Shown: positions 24,385 through 33,279, counted from the first letter of the stretch. The stretch is 64,000 nucleotides of DNA from Undibacterium umbellatum (GCF_014284125.1 NZ_JACOFX010000023.1:17733-81732), one strand, 5' to 3'. Program-made: numbers and translations. Notes: a model not told the origin generated them from the sequence alone.

Positions 24385-25545
24385 TCACATGCCTAATTGC
24401 GCCAGGATTTTCTGGGCAGTTTCTATCCGTGCCTTGCCGGGAAAATTCTTGTTGGCGAGGATGACTATGCCCATTTTCTTGTGCGGTACAAAGGCGATGT
24501 AGGCACCAAAGCCGCTGGTGGCGCCGGTTTTGTGGATGAAGACATTGGCCCCTGCTGCCATGGGTGGGGTAATTTCTTGAACGGGGGTGGCTTCGAAAAC
24601 CATGCGTTCAGAAGAGCCTTCAAACAATGCTGCCATCTCTGCAGGATAAGGGTACAACTCCCATATCAGGCTTTGGGTCATGCCCCCGGCTTTGAAGTAA
24701 CCAGTGTGGGTGTTTTTCAAGGCTTGCGCAAACTCCGGGGCCAGTTTCATTTCGCCTAGGTTGGCCTTGATAAATTGAACCAGATCACTGGCGGTAGTCC
24801 TGACGCCATAGGCTTCGACGGAAAGCACATCGTCGCGCATGCGAACTGGGGTGTCGTCTTTTTTATAGCCCTGTGCATAATCTGCGCGCTTGTTGTCTGG
24901 CACGACGAGGTAACTGCTGTTCATGCCAAATGCAGGAAAGATTTGTTCTTGCATGATATTGACCGCGGGCTGTTGCAAGCTTTGGGCGGCGATGACGCCG
25001 AGCAGACCTATGCTGATGTTGCTATAGGTTCTGTGCGTGCCCTGCACATTTGCTGGCTTCCAGCTTTTCAAGTATGTCATCAGTTGCTCATCGTTCTTGA
25101 CTGCCTCTGGCACCTGCAATGGCAAGCCACCTGTGGTGTGGGTAGCCAGGCTCAGCAGAGTGGTATCTCCAAAGCTGCTGCCTTTAAGGCTGACGAGGTG
25201 GTCTGATACTTTGTCATTGAGTGCCAGTTTTCCTCTTTGCTGCGCCAGCGTTGCCATGGTTGCGGTAAAGGTTTTGCTGATAGATCCTATTTCAAACAGG
25301 GTGGCATCATTGACTGGTGCATTGTCTGCCCTGGATGCGAGGCCATAGTTGAAGACATATTGCTGGCCATTGACATAGATGCCGACGGCCATGCCGGGGA
25401 TGGCGTAGGTATCTTTAACAGGGAGAACGGCTGCATCCACGGTGCGTTTGATGCTGTCGATTTCTGCACTCATAGCCGATAGGCTAAACATGGTGCAAGA
25501 AAAAAATATGCTAGTGCGCAGAGCTTGCAATACTGATGATTTCAT
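24385..25545 (-). CDS. Class C (AmpC-type) beta-lactamase
   Basis: 386-aa periplasmic serine beta-lactamase. After a signal peptide of about 24-27 residues the three class C motifs are intact: S88-I-S-K91, Y174-S-N176 and K339-T-G341. The spacings of 86 and 165 residues equal those of S64, Y150 and K315 in mature AmpC. Flanking sequences (FEIGSISKTFT, HKTGATSGFGAYIAFVP, ANKNFPG) are also AmpC-like. The start has GGA 7 nt upstream. No ampR gene is adjacent. Instead it is the last gene of a same-strand run blaI, M56/PBP7 fusion, TonB receptor, ampC, so BlaI-type control is inferred. Hydrolytic range cannot be read from the sequence. Confidence 0.95.
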   Translation of the reverse strand: MKSSVLQALRTSIFFSCTMFSLSAMSAEIDSIKRTVDAAVLPVKDTYAIPGMAVGIYVNGQQYVFNYGLASRADNAPVNDATLFEIGSISKTFTATMATLAQQRGKLALNDKVSDHLVSLKGSSFGDTTLLSLATHTTGGLPLQVPEAVKNDEQLMTYLKSWKPANVQGTHRTYSNISIGLLGVIAAQSLQQPAVNIMQEQIFPAFGMNSSYLVVPDNKRADYAQGYKKDDTPVRMRDDVLSVEAYGVRTTASDLVQFIKANLGEMKLAPEFAQALKNTHTGYFKAGGMTQSLIWELYPYPAEMAALFEGSSERMVFEATPVQEITPPMAAGANVFIHKTGATSGFGAYIAFVPHKKMGIVILANKNFPGKARIETAQKILAQLGM

Positions 25546-25625
25546 TTGGCAGTCCTTAATAATTCATTACTCGTGGTTGTTGGGTTGTGTTGATGGCTTG
25601 CCGTGCGGCCTTCCATTGGTCTGGA

Positions 25626-27824
25626 CTACAACTTCAGTTCCCATACCAGGCGCCAGGTGCGCGCTGTTTGTTGCTGGCCGGCTTCTGTCCAGCGTGAACT
25701 CTCGTCGGTATAGCTACCGTATTCGACTTTGTCTTGTTGCAGGACGTTAGCGATGGAAAATCGTAGCTGGCTTTGCTTGCTTTGTTTCCAGGACAGGTAG
25801 ATGTCAAGGTGGCGTCTGGGGTTGCTGTGTCCGGTAAGGTAGGCAGATTCACGCAAGCTGTCCGCAGCCTGGTAGTTGTAGTCTGCACCTATGCGCCAGG
25901 CTGGCTGTAACTGGTAATCGGCACCAACGTTGATCAGTAAACCGGTTTGATGTGCCAGGTGATTATCGGGACCTGGCACTTGCTCTACGGTAGACCAGTT
26001 ACGGTTGAGGTTGCCATGTATTTCTATGGCGGGCATCTCAATGGCCAGCTTGCTTCCCAACTCTTGCAGATTGGCCTTGGCTTCAATTTCCAGGCCGACT
26101 ATTCTGGCGCGACCATTATTGGAAAGGCTCGCTACCCAGCTTTTACCGTTCTGTTGGAGTTGCTCCAGCATGACATCATCGATGCGCCGCCAGTAGGCAT
26201 TGGCGCTGATGACGCTGCCTTCTGTCAGGTAGTGTTCGTAGGCCAGCTCCAGGCCCCAGGCGCGTTCTGGCCGCAAGTTGGGATTGCCCTGAAAATCTGC
26301 ATTCAGCGGAGTGTTGTTATTGTCGATGCGAAATCGGCGCGGCACCAGATTGGCGACCGTAGGCAGCTTGAAGCTGCGGTTGAGGGCCATGCGCCATTGT
26401 CTTTGTGCATCGAGCTTCCAGACGCTCTGCAGGATGGGGCTGAGCATGTTTGATTTATTCTGGAAGTCGAAAGCACCAGCCTCTTTGCTATTGCTGTTGA
26501 TGCGCTCCATGCGCAAACCCAGGTAGGCTGACCAGGCACTGTTGATGGTCCATTCGTCTTGTATGTAGACCGCCAGTTTTTGCAAGCTGGCCTGATAGGC
26601 ATGGGTATCGCTGGGTGTGGGGCCAGATGAGGTGAAAAATTCTAGTTCATCGCGGTTTTCATGCCGCAATGCGCGGCTGGCTTCCCAGCCCAGGCTGAGT
26701 ACATGCGACTCTGAATATGGGGCCAGATATTTTCCATTGAAGCGGTATTCACTTTCATCAGCGTCACCAGTGACATAGCGGTGTACCGCCAGTGCTCCGG
26801 TCTTGTCTTTGCCCCAGAACTGGAATTTGGCAGAGCGGTCGAAGCTGTTCCAGCCAAAATTCATATTCAGCTTGGCACTGTCGGCCAGACGGCGCTCCCA
26901 ACTGATATCGTTGCGTGAGGTGAGTATATGGGCAGCCCAGATGCTGTGGTTGTCAGGGAATTCTGTGCTGGCATACGGACCAGGGTTTTCTTTTTCATGT
27001 TTGGCTTGCTCCAGCCTGGTCAGGTTGAGATTGCCTTGCCAGTTGATGCTGTCTTGCGCATCGATTTTCCAGTTCAGACGTGGTGACAGGCTGGCGACGT
27101 CGCGACGATTTTGCTGGCTTTGCTGTAGCAATCTGTCGGTTTGCACTTGCCATGCAGTATTTGTGTTAGCTCGTGTCGAATAACTCTCGTTCTGGATCGC
27201 ATTGATTTCCGTGCTATTGCTTTCCAGGGTACCTGCCAGGACATAGGAAATGTCGGCCTGTGTGCCGGGCAATTGATCACCCATACTCCAGGACAAATTG
27301 CCGGACAGACGGCCATCTTGCATGCTGGCATTAGATTTCATTTCAGACCCCTGCTTGCTGCTTTTTTTCTTGAGGATGATGTTGATGGTCCCGGCTATGC
27401 TTTGGGCGCTGACATCGGCACCGGCAACGCGCATGACCTCTATGCTTTCTATCAAGTCCGGCGCTATGCTGTCTATGCTGAAGCCGACTGGTGTTGCCTG
27501 ACCATTGAGCAAGATCTGGGTATAGCCATTGCCGAGACCACGCATGCGTATCTCGGCGCCCCTGCCCTTGTTTTCTGTAACACTGATGCCAGGCAGGCGC
27601 TTGAGGACTTCACTGACATTGGTGTCACCGTATTTTTCTATGTCTTCATGGCCATACACGACGCGCATGCTTACATCGTCCTGTCTGTCGCGGTTGGGTT
27701 GGCTTTTGGCGCTGATTTCCACCTGTTGCGGGGTTTGCTGTGCCGTCGCTGCCTTGCTGGCGAATAGCGTCAGTATGCTCAAAGCAATGGTGGACAGACG
27801 TGTCGAGGTCTGCTGAAAAAGCAT
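25626..27824 (-). CDS. TonB-dependent outer-membrane receptor
   Basis: 732-aa receptor. It has a signal peptide (about 1-28), an N-terminal plug at about 50-165 (KRLPGISVTENKGRGAEIRMRGLGNGYTQILL, written here only in part: LPGISV, RGLGNGYTQI, INIILKKK) and a 22-strand-type beta-barrel with alternating hydrophobic strands to the C-terminus (RLVWELKL). Such receptors import siderophores, cobalamin, sugars or peptides by TonB energy; the ligand is unknown. It lies 80 nt upstream of ampC and 86 nt downstream of the M56/PBP7 fusion on the same strand, with no T-tailed terminator between. This suggests the receptor belongs to the beta-lactam or cell-wall-fragment response; that is inference. Confidence 0.93.
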   Translation of the reverse strand: MLFQQTSTRLSTIALSILTLFASKAATAQQTPQQVEISAKSQPNRDRQDDVSMRVVYGHEDIEKYGDTNVSEVLKRLPGISVTENKGRGAEIRMRGLGNGYTQILLNGQATPVGFSIDSIAPDLIESIEVMRVAGADVSAQSIAGTINIILKKKSSKQGSEMKSNASMQDGRLSGNLSWSMGDQLPGTQADISYVLAGTLESNSTEINAIQNESYSTRANTNTAWQVQTDRLLQQSQQNRRDVASLSPRLNWKIDAQDSINWQGNLNLTRLEQAKHEKENPGPYASTEFPDNHSIWAAHILTSRNDISWERRLADSAKLNMNFGWNSFDRSAKFQFWGKDKTGALAVHRYVTGDADESEYRFNGKYLAPYSESHVLSLGWEASRALRHENRDELEFFTSSGPTPSDTHAYQASLQKLAVYIQDEWTINSAWSAYLGLRMERINSNSKEAGAFDFQNKSNMLSPILQSVWKLDAQRQWRMALNRSFKLPTVANLVPRRFRIDNNNTPLNADFQGNPNLRPERAWGLELAYEHYLTEGSVISANAYWRRIDDVMLEQLQQNGKSWVASLSNNGRARIVGLEIEAKANLQELGSKLAIEMPAIEIHGNLNRNWSTVEQVPGPDNHLAHQTGLLINVGADYQLQPAWRIGADYNYQAADSLRESAYLTGHSNPRRHLDIYLSWKQSKQSQLRFSIANVLQQDKVEYGSYTDESSRWTEAGQQQTARTWRLVWELKL

Positions 27825-27866
27825 GATGTTTTCTTTCTTCTGATTTGAAAAGGCGTGAGCAGTCCC

Positions 27867-27884
27867 TGCGCCATTATTGGCGCA
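27867..27884. repeat. Hairpin between the M56/PBP7 and TonB-receptor genes
   Basis: TGCGCCA (27867-27873) and TGGCGCA (27878-27884) form a perfect 7-bp stem with loop TTAT, midway in the 86-nt gap. On the minus strand GGGACTGC follows, with no U-tract, so it should not fully stop transcription. It may lower expression of the distal genes or protect mRNA ends. Confidence 0.5.
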
Positions 27885-27910
27885 AGGCTGTCATGCGTGG
27901 AAAATTTGGT

Positions 27911-29728
27911 TTAGCTTTGTGTTGCTGCTTCCAGCGCGTTACGTATCTGCACAATATCGTCAGTGCGCACATCGCTGTTTTTTGCATTCAGCAAGACCAT
28001 GATGACGGGCTTGCCTGCAATAATGGTTCGCATGGTCAGGCAACGGCCCGCGATTTTGGAGTAGCCAGTTTTAGAGAGGCTGATATCCCACTCCTTGTTG
28101 CCAGTCAGGTCGTTCGTGCTTTGGTATTCGTAGGTTTTGTCAGCGACGGTATATTGTCCTTCACTACGGCTGGTCAGCTTGCGCAGTTCAGGATAAGCGA
28201 CGGTGGCCTTTACCAGGCGCGCCACATCCCTGGCACTGGAACGGTTGTTTTCCGAGATGCCAGCGGCTTCTTCCAGGTGGGTAGCCTGCAAACCCAGGCT
28301 GGCAGTTTTATTCTGTAAGGCAGTGATAAAGGCTTGCTTGCCACCGGGGTAGCTCCTGGCCATGGCCCTGGCAGCAGCATTGCTGGAAGGGATAAGCATC
28401 AGTTCCAACAATGTCTGGCGCGGCAAGGCCATGCCCGGCTGGAGTTTGACCTGGGTGTTTTGCCAGCCTATCAAATCTTCTTTGGTAAAGGTGATGCGCT
28501 CGCTCATATCCAGTTTGGCATCCAGCATGACCATGGCTGTCACCAGCTTGCTTATTGAGGCTATTGGTACGATGGTGTCGGCATTTTTTTCCAGCAAGAC
28601 TTTGCCACTTTGCTCATCCATGACCAGTACATGGCCCGAGCTGGTTTTGACGTAGGCACTCAGGTGAACCGGCGTTTCTGATTTTTTGTTAGCAATTGGC
28701 AAGGATGGCTCTGGTGCAGCACTAACCTGGGTCTGCAATACCAGCAACAGGGCGGCGGCAATGCCGAGGACGGGCGCGGCCATTTTCCAGTGCCAGGGCT
28801 GAACGTCGGGGCGAACCAGACGTTTGATGCGTGATAACAAATCACCGCCGCTGGCTGCCAGGGCGGCCTGTGGCATGCCAGCAATCTGCAGCTTATCCAG
28901 CACTTGCAGGGCGCGTGCCAGCGGGCGTGCCTGCCCCATCATGGTCGCTGCCATGTCGTCGGCAATCAGCTCTCTTTCAGCATCAATACGCTTGGATATC
29001 CACCACACTGCGGGATGGTAAAACAGCATTGACAGGACCAGGTTTTGCAAGAGGTTGACGGCATAGTCCCAGCGTTTGATGTGGGCCAGTTCATGTGCCA
29101 GCAAGGCTTCCAGCATATCGGGTGACATGCCGGTCAGCAAAGAAGCAGGCATGACGACCACGGGCTTGAGGCAGCCATAGGTGACCGGGCTTATCAGGTC
29201 TTTCTGGAACTTCAACGTCACCTGGCGACGAATGGCAAGCTGGTAAGCCAGTTGATTGGTGCGTGCCTGCCATTGCTGCATCAGGGCTGCAATATCATTG
29301 CCATTTTGGCCCAGCCGATAAACCCATAGCAGGCCCAGCGCCAGGCGCATCAGCATGAGTAGTACACCCATGCTCCAGACGCTGACCATCAGCGGCAGCC
29401 AGGCTTCTATCCGGGCTGCCAACATGCTTTGTTTGACCCAGACCAGGTCCAGCGAGACATTGGCCTTGCCAGCCAGTTGTATCGCGGTCTCCAGGCTGAT
29501 GGTTTGTGGATCTTGCCATTGCTGCAGCACACCCAGCGCTGGCCACAACAGGCACATAAGCATGGCCAAACAAGCCAGCATATAGCGCAATTGCGGACGG
29601 GCATTGCGGGTCAGGGCCAGCAGAATAGCGCAGACACTGGCGATCAGCGCGCCTTGCCAGACAAAGTGCAACAGGGGCCAGCCCAGTAGTTCAGTGAGCG
29701 TATATTCTGTAAATGTAGCTGGTGTCAT
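27911..29728 (-). CDS. BlaR1-type M56 membrane protease fused to a PBP7-like (S11) penicillin-binding domain
   Basis: 605-aa fusion. The N-terminal half is BlaR1/MecR1-like: membrane helices near 18-42, 48-70 and 112-140, a cytoplasmic zinc-protease motif H212-E-L-A-H216 with the later Glu in DAERELIADDMA, and a fourth helix at about 316-335. The periplasmic half (about 350-605) has the three penicillin-binding motifs S391-I-S-K394, SSN and K553-T-G555, and its sequence follows PBP7/PbpG DD-endopeptidases (IASISKL, YPGGKQAFI, ARDVARLV, LSKTGYSKIAG). Classical BlaR1 carries a class D beta-lactamase-like sensor here. It may sense beta-lactams or muropeptides and then cleave BlaI. Its ATG overlaps the blaI stop by 4 nt. 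Confidence 0.93.
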   Translation of the reverse strand: MTPATFTEYTLTELLGWPLLHFVWQGALIASVCAILLALTRNARPQLRYMLACLAMLMCLLWPALGVLQQWQDPQTISLETAIQLAGKANVSLDLVWVKQSMLAARIEAWLPLMVSVWSMGVLLMLMRLALGLLWVYRLGQNGNDIAALMQQWQARTNQLAYQLAIRRQVTLKFQKDLISPVTYGCLKPVVVMPASLLTGMSPDMLEALLAHELAHIKRWDYAVNLLQNLVLSMLFYHPAVWWISKRIDAERELIADDMAATMMGQARPLARALQVLDKLQIAGMPQAALAASGGDLLSRIKRLVRPDVQPWHWKMAAPVLGIAAALLLVLQTQVSAAPEPSLPIANKKSETPVHLSAYVKTSSGHVLVMDEQSGKVLLEKNADTIVPIASISKLVTAMVMLDAKLDMSERITFTKEDLIGWQNTQVKLQPGMALPRQTLLELMLIPSSNAAARAMARSYPGGKQAFITALQNKTASLGLQATHLEEAAGISENNRSSARDVARLVKATVAYPELRKLTSRSEGQYTVADKTYEYQSTNDLTGNKEWDISLSKTGYSKIAGRCLTMRTIIAGKPVIMVLLNAKNSDVRTDDIVQIRNALEAATQS

Positions 29729-30123
29729 GATTTTTTCTCGTCCTGCAGAATTTGTTCGATTTCATCACGTTCCTTGTCGGTGACATGGCCGCCGCGCAAG
29801 GCCGCCAGCACCATTGCCTTGCCTGAACCAGCAAAGACTTTTTGTATCATGTCCTTGAGCAAGTTGGTTTGCAGGGAATCCTGTTCTTGCGAAGGAGCAT
29901 ACACATGCGAGCGCTGGCTTTCATCGCGCGTCAGTATCCCCTTGCCATGCATGATTTGCAGATGGCGCAAGACCGTGGCATAGGCCAGGTCAGGACGTTC
30001 TTCCTGTATGGTTTCATGCAATTGCTTGGCACTCATGGGGCCATGCTGCCACAAGACCTTGAGCAGGTTCAGCTCAGAGGCAGTGGGCTTGGGGATAGAG
30101 GATTTTGCAACAGAAGAAGGCAT
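29725..30123 (-). CDS. blaI: BlaI/MecI/CopY-family repressor
   Basis: 132-aa winged-helix repressor. The DNA-binding domain reads ASELNLLKVLWQHGPMSAKQLHE and PDLAYATVLRHLQIMHGKGILTRDESQRSHVYAP. The C-terminal helices are the dimer part, which BlaR1-type proteases cleave in known systems. In Gram-positive models BlaI represses the bla operon and its own gene. Its stop overlaps the next ATG as ATGA, so it is co-translated with the M56/PBP7 fusion. ATG 30123 is chosen; ATG 30132 is three codons earlier. Its promoter is covered by three TCTAGA boxes. Confidence 0.93.
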   Translation of the reverse strand: MPSSVAKSSIPKPTASELNLLKVLWQHGPMSAKQLHETIQEERPDLAYATVLRHLQIMHGKGILTRDESQRSHVYAPSQEQDSLQTNLLKDMIQKVFAGSGKAMVLAALRGGHVTDKERDEIEQILQDEKKS

Positions 30124-30152
30124 ACTCAGCATCCGATTTAAACAATGGATGC

Positions 30153-30197
30153 AGAATAAATGTTCTAGAAACTTTTGTCTAGAACTTTTTTTCTAGA
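30153..30197 (-). promoter_or_regulatory. blaI promoter with three TCTAGA operator boxes at 14-bp pitch
   Basis: On the minus strand -35 TAGACA (30181-30176) and -10 TATTCT (30158-30153) are 17 nt apart, with transcription expected near 30146. Three TCTAGA hexamers begin at 30164, 30178 and 30192, exactly 14 bp apart. The first sits in the spacer, the second overlaps the -35 box and the third lies just upstream. Flanks extend the similarity (GTTCTAGAAAC, GTCTAGAAC, TTTCTAGATT). This is a convincing autorepression site, although it differs from the TACA/TGTA core of staphylococcal BlaI operators. Confidence 0.7.
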
Positions 30198-30201
30198 TTA
30201 T

Positions 30202-30885
30202 CTACGTGCATAGCCGTATCGTCCTGGCCAGCGATACCGCATGGTCGTCGAAACCCATTCCCAGATACAGGCGATGCAATTGCTCATGCTCAAGCAAAAC
30301 CCGCAAAAAGATCTTTTCCTGTTCTTGCAGGTGACGGCGTATCAAAGCGAGCACCAGTCGCCTGGCCCAGCCCTGCCCCTGGAAATCTGGATGAGTGCAA
30401 ACGCCACTGATTTCCCGGTAGCCACCAGCACAATGACGCGCACCAGCCATGGCAAACAGATGCGGGCCATCGAAGACGCCAATGTAATCACCCAGTTGCA
30501 GGCTTCCTGCGCTGAAGGGACCAGGCTTGGTCAGGCTGACCAATTGCATGGCGGCGGGCGCTTGCAATGGCCCCAGGCGGATGGCGTTTAATGTCTGGTC
30601 AGCGGCGGGCATGCCAGCATTCCAGAGCATCTTTTGCAGATCGCACTCAGCATCAACTGCCCAGCCCTGTGGCAGACTGACTGTCTCCAAGCCATCGTAA
30701 TACAGTTGCTCACCGGGTGCGACCAGCCCGGCCAGCGTGGCAAAATCAGGCCTGGCCTGGTCGGCAAACCCGACGAATGCAGGAAAACCAGCGGCATAGC
30801 GGCGCGCACTGGCATTGCCCACAGTGAATTGCGCATGCGGGCCCAGCAGGGTGTGCCATACAATATTGTCGAGCAAGTTTTCCAT
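30202..30885 (-). CDS. GNAT-family N-acetyltransferase
   Basis: 227-aa protein whose C-terminal half (about 130-225) is a GNAT fold of the FR47 type. The acetyl-CoA loop is visible as GVCTHPDFQGQGWARRLVLALI, and the last motif as LYLGMGFDDH. The N-terminal half is a less conserved acyltransferase-like lobe. The substrate is unknown. ATG 30885 is supported by AGGTGGAG just upstream; a GTG two codons earlier is less likely. It starts 12 nt after the livM stop, so the two are co-transcribed, and ends just upstream of the blaI operator. Confidence 0.88.
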   Translation of the reverse strand: MENLLDNIVWHTLLGPHAQFTVGNASARRYAAGFPAFVGFADQARPDFATLAGLVAPGEQLYYDGLETVSLPQGWAVDAECDLQKMLWNAGMPAADQTLNAIRLGPLQAPAAMQLVSLTKPGPFSAGSLQLGDYIGVFDGPHLFAMAGARHCAGGYREISGVCTHPDFQGQGWARRLVLALIRRHLQEQEKIFLRVLLEHEQLHRLYLGMGFDDHAVSLARTIRLCT

Positions 30886-30897
30886 CTCCACCTTTTT

Positions 30898-32076
30898 TCA
30901 ACTCTTTGCCAGCATTCTGTCTTCATGCCTGGGTGCTGGCCACAGACCTGCCGGACGTTTCAGCATGACAAGGACCATGGTCAGGCCCAGCAGCAACTGG
31001 CGCAAGACTTCAGGTTCTATCAACATGTGGCCGAACAATTGTTGCTGCACAGGTTGCACCAGATAGCGCAATACCTCGGGCAGTATGGCCAATAGTACCG
31101 CACCAAGAATCACGCCGGGGATATGCCCTATGCCACCCAGTATCACCATGGACAAGACCGTAATCGATTCATTCAGTGAAAACGATTCCGGTGAAACAAA
31201 ACCTTGAAACACGGCAAACATGGCACCGGCCACACCACCAAAGGACGCCCCCATGGCAAAGGCCAGCAATTTGATATTGCGGGTATTGATACCCATGGCA
31301 ATGGCTGCGGTCTCATCTTCACGGATGGCGACAAAGGCACGCCCCAGACGCGAGTCATGCAGGCGCACAGTCACGAAGATAATGCCAGCGCACAGGCTTA
31401 AAAAAAGAAAGTAGTAGGCATTCACGGATGGCATGGAAAAACCTGCAAAATGCACGGTCGCCTGCGAGCCTGGCTCTCCCCCCAGGGACACGCCAAAGAT
31501 GCGTATGTGGTCTATCATGTTGATGCCCTTGGGGCCATCGGTGATATTGACAGGCGCATTCATGTTGACGATGAAGATGCGCACGATTTCACCAAAGCCC
31601 AGGGTGACGACGGCCAGGTAATCACCACGCAACTTGAGGGTCGGTGCGCCCAGCAGTGCCCCCAGTGCGGCGGCCAGCGCCGCAGCTAGCGGGACGATGA
31701 TCCACACCGACAAATGTATGCCGTGCTGGGCAATCTCTGGCCCGTACAACCACAGCAAGGCCTGCCCCAGCATGGGGAAATTGTTGACCACAGATTCCAG
31801 CAAGACAGCGAATTGCGGTGAAGCCAGCAAGGCCGTCATATACGCGCCCATGGCATAGAAGGCGATATAACCCAGATCGAGCAAGCCAGCAAAACCGACG
31901 ACAATATTCAAACCCAGCGCCAGCATGATGTAGAGCAAGGCAAAATCCATGATGCGTACCCAGGCATTGCCAAACTGCATGGCAACAAAGGGGAAAGCCA
32001 GCATCACGAAGATCAGTAGCGCCAGCAGGGGATATGCCTGGCGGGGGTTGGCTCGGGTATCAAAGTAATGGGACAT
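30898..32076 (-). CDS. Branched-chain amino acid ABC transporter permease (LivM type), orphan
   Basis: 392-aa inner-membrane permease with about ten helices. The LivM features are clear: LGLNIVVGFAGLLDLGYIAFYAMGAYM near the N-terminus, the GAPTLKLRGDYLAVVTLGFGEIVRI coupling segment, and INTRNIKLLAFAMGASFGGVAGAMF, each shown only in part here. ATG 32076 is chosen so that the protein begins MSHYFDTRANPRQ. No livH, livG, livF or binding-protein gene is next to it, which is unusual because this permease needs them. It is co-transcribed with a GNAT gene and lies convergent with nothing, downstream of an AraC regulator. The missing parts are presumably elsewhere. Confidence 0.88.
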   Translation of the reverse strand: MSHYFDTRANPRQAYPLLALLIFVMLAFPFVAMQFGNAWVRIMDFALLYIMLALGLNIVVGFAGLLDLGYIAFYAMGAYMTALLASPQFAVLLESVVNNFPMLGQALLWLYGPEIAQHGIHLSVWIIVPLAAALAAALGALLGAPTLKLRGDYLAVVTLGFGEIVRIFIVNMNAPVNITDGPKGINMIDHIRIFGVSLGGEPGSQATVHFAGFSMPSVNAYYFLFLSLCAGIIFVTVRLHDSRLGRAFVAIREDETAAIAMGINTRNIKLLAFAMGASFGGVAGAMFAVFQGFVSPESFSLNESITVLSMVILGGIGHIPGVILGAVLLAILPEVLRYLVQPVQQQLFGHMLIEPEVLRQLLLGLTMVLVMLKRPAGLWPAPRHEDRMLAKS

Positions 32077-32158
32077 GGGCCTTCCTGGCGGTTTAAGTGG
32101 GGATGATCTTAAGCATCCCTCACGCATGCCGCTACCACGATCTTGCTCAGATTCTTGC

Positions 32159-33016
32159 TCAAAGCATACTGCTGCGCTGGCGCGACTGCGTCGGTGTCAT
32201 GCCAAACACGGAACGGAAGCTGGAAGTGAAGTGACTGTGATTGGCGAAGCCAGATGCATGGGCGATCTGCGTCAGGTCTGTGCATGCCACCTGCATGGCC
32301 CGCAGTGCCTGGGCCAGGCGCGTGCGTATCAGGTAGCGGTGTACCGGCAAGCCGACCTCTTCCCTGAATACCCTGGACAGGTGAAATGGCGTGGTATGCA
32401 CATGGCGGGCCAGCTCATCGAGCGCCCATTCCTGATGTGGGTATAGCGAGAGCAGTTCTTTGACAGACTCGACTTGCTGGCGTCGGCGTGCCTGTGTCAG
32501 CTTTTGCCTGACACGCTCTTGCAGCCTGTTATCAACACATGCTGCCTGTACCGATGCCATCAGCATGGAAACGCTGATTTCTTGCACTGCCAGTTTATCG
32601 ACGACAGGTGCCTGCAAATGCCGCCACAGCAATTCACGATTGAGTACACTGGCAGGCGGCAACAAGCAATGCGGCCTGAGTGCGGGTACATATAGCTGCT
32701 CTACTCCGGCAACTTCGGATAGTATTTGCATCAGTGCTTCTTTTGAGAAATCCAGTACCAGCGCCTCATCCCCTATGTCGCCAGGGAAAGTAATGCGATA
32801 GGGCTGGCCAACACCAAGAAAGATCGCATGATTCGCGTTCGCAATGACATGTTGTTTAGGACCGTCATGCTTGGCCAGCACACCGGCAATGGGTAGCAGG
32901 ATCAAGTCGGCGGTTTCGCACTCCAGCTCTTTCGTATCCTCGGGCGCAGGTCTTGCCACGCCATGCCGGATGGATAGCAGCTCACTTTGAAAGAGGTTAC
33001 GCAGCACCAAGGCCAT
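32159..33016 (-). CDS. AraC-family transcriptional regulator
   Basis: 285-aa regulator with an N-terminal cupin-like sensing region (about 1-165) and a C-terminal AraC domain. The two helix-turn-helix units are WALDELARHVHTTPFHLSRVFREEVG and LTQIAHASGFANHSHFTSSFRSVFG, given here in part. ATG 33016 is taken as start rather than a TTG two codons earlier; no strong ribosome-binding site is seen. It lies upstream of livM-GNAT on the same strand and is divergent from the P-type ATPase. Its target and inducer are unknown. Confidence 0.9.
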   Translation of the reverse strand: MALVLRNLFQSELLSIRHGVARPAPEDTKELECETADLILLPIAGVLAKHDGPKQHVIANANHAIFLGVGQPYRITFPGDIGDEALVLDFSKEALMQILSEVAGVEQLYVPALRPHCLLPPASVLNRELLWRHLQAPVVDKLAVQEISVSMLMASVQAACVDNRLQERVRQKLTQARRRQQVESVKELLSLYPHQEWALDELARHVHTTPFHLSRVFREEVGLPVHRYLIRTRLAQALRAMQVACTDLTQIAHASGFANHSHFTSSFRSVFGMTPTQSRQRSSML

Positions 33017-33279
33017 AGTCAAAAAACCTAAAAAAACAAATTATTGCTCTATGAAAATATCGCAAGTCCTACAATAAGCCTGTTTAGCTTATCCCTATTT
33101 TTATGAATGAAAATTTTGATTTATAGGTTTTCACTGAACAAGCTATTGATAGAACAGTAGCGAATGGCGGAAACCTGGCTCATTCTTTTTTACTGCACTC
33201 ACCTTGAGCTTGATCAACATGTCTGCCAGCTTATCTATGTAAAGCTGTATTACCTAACTATCGTTGACTGGCGCCATAC

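Noticed and set aside
27141..27767. Plus-strand frame opposite the TonB receptor
   Set aside because: Antisense of a well-supported receptor gene with no protein-like features.
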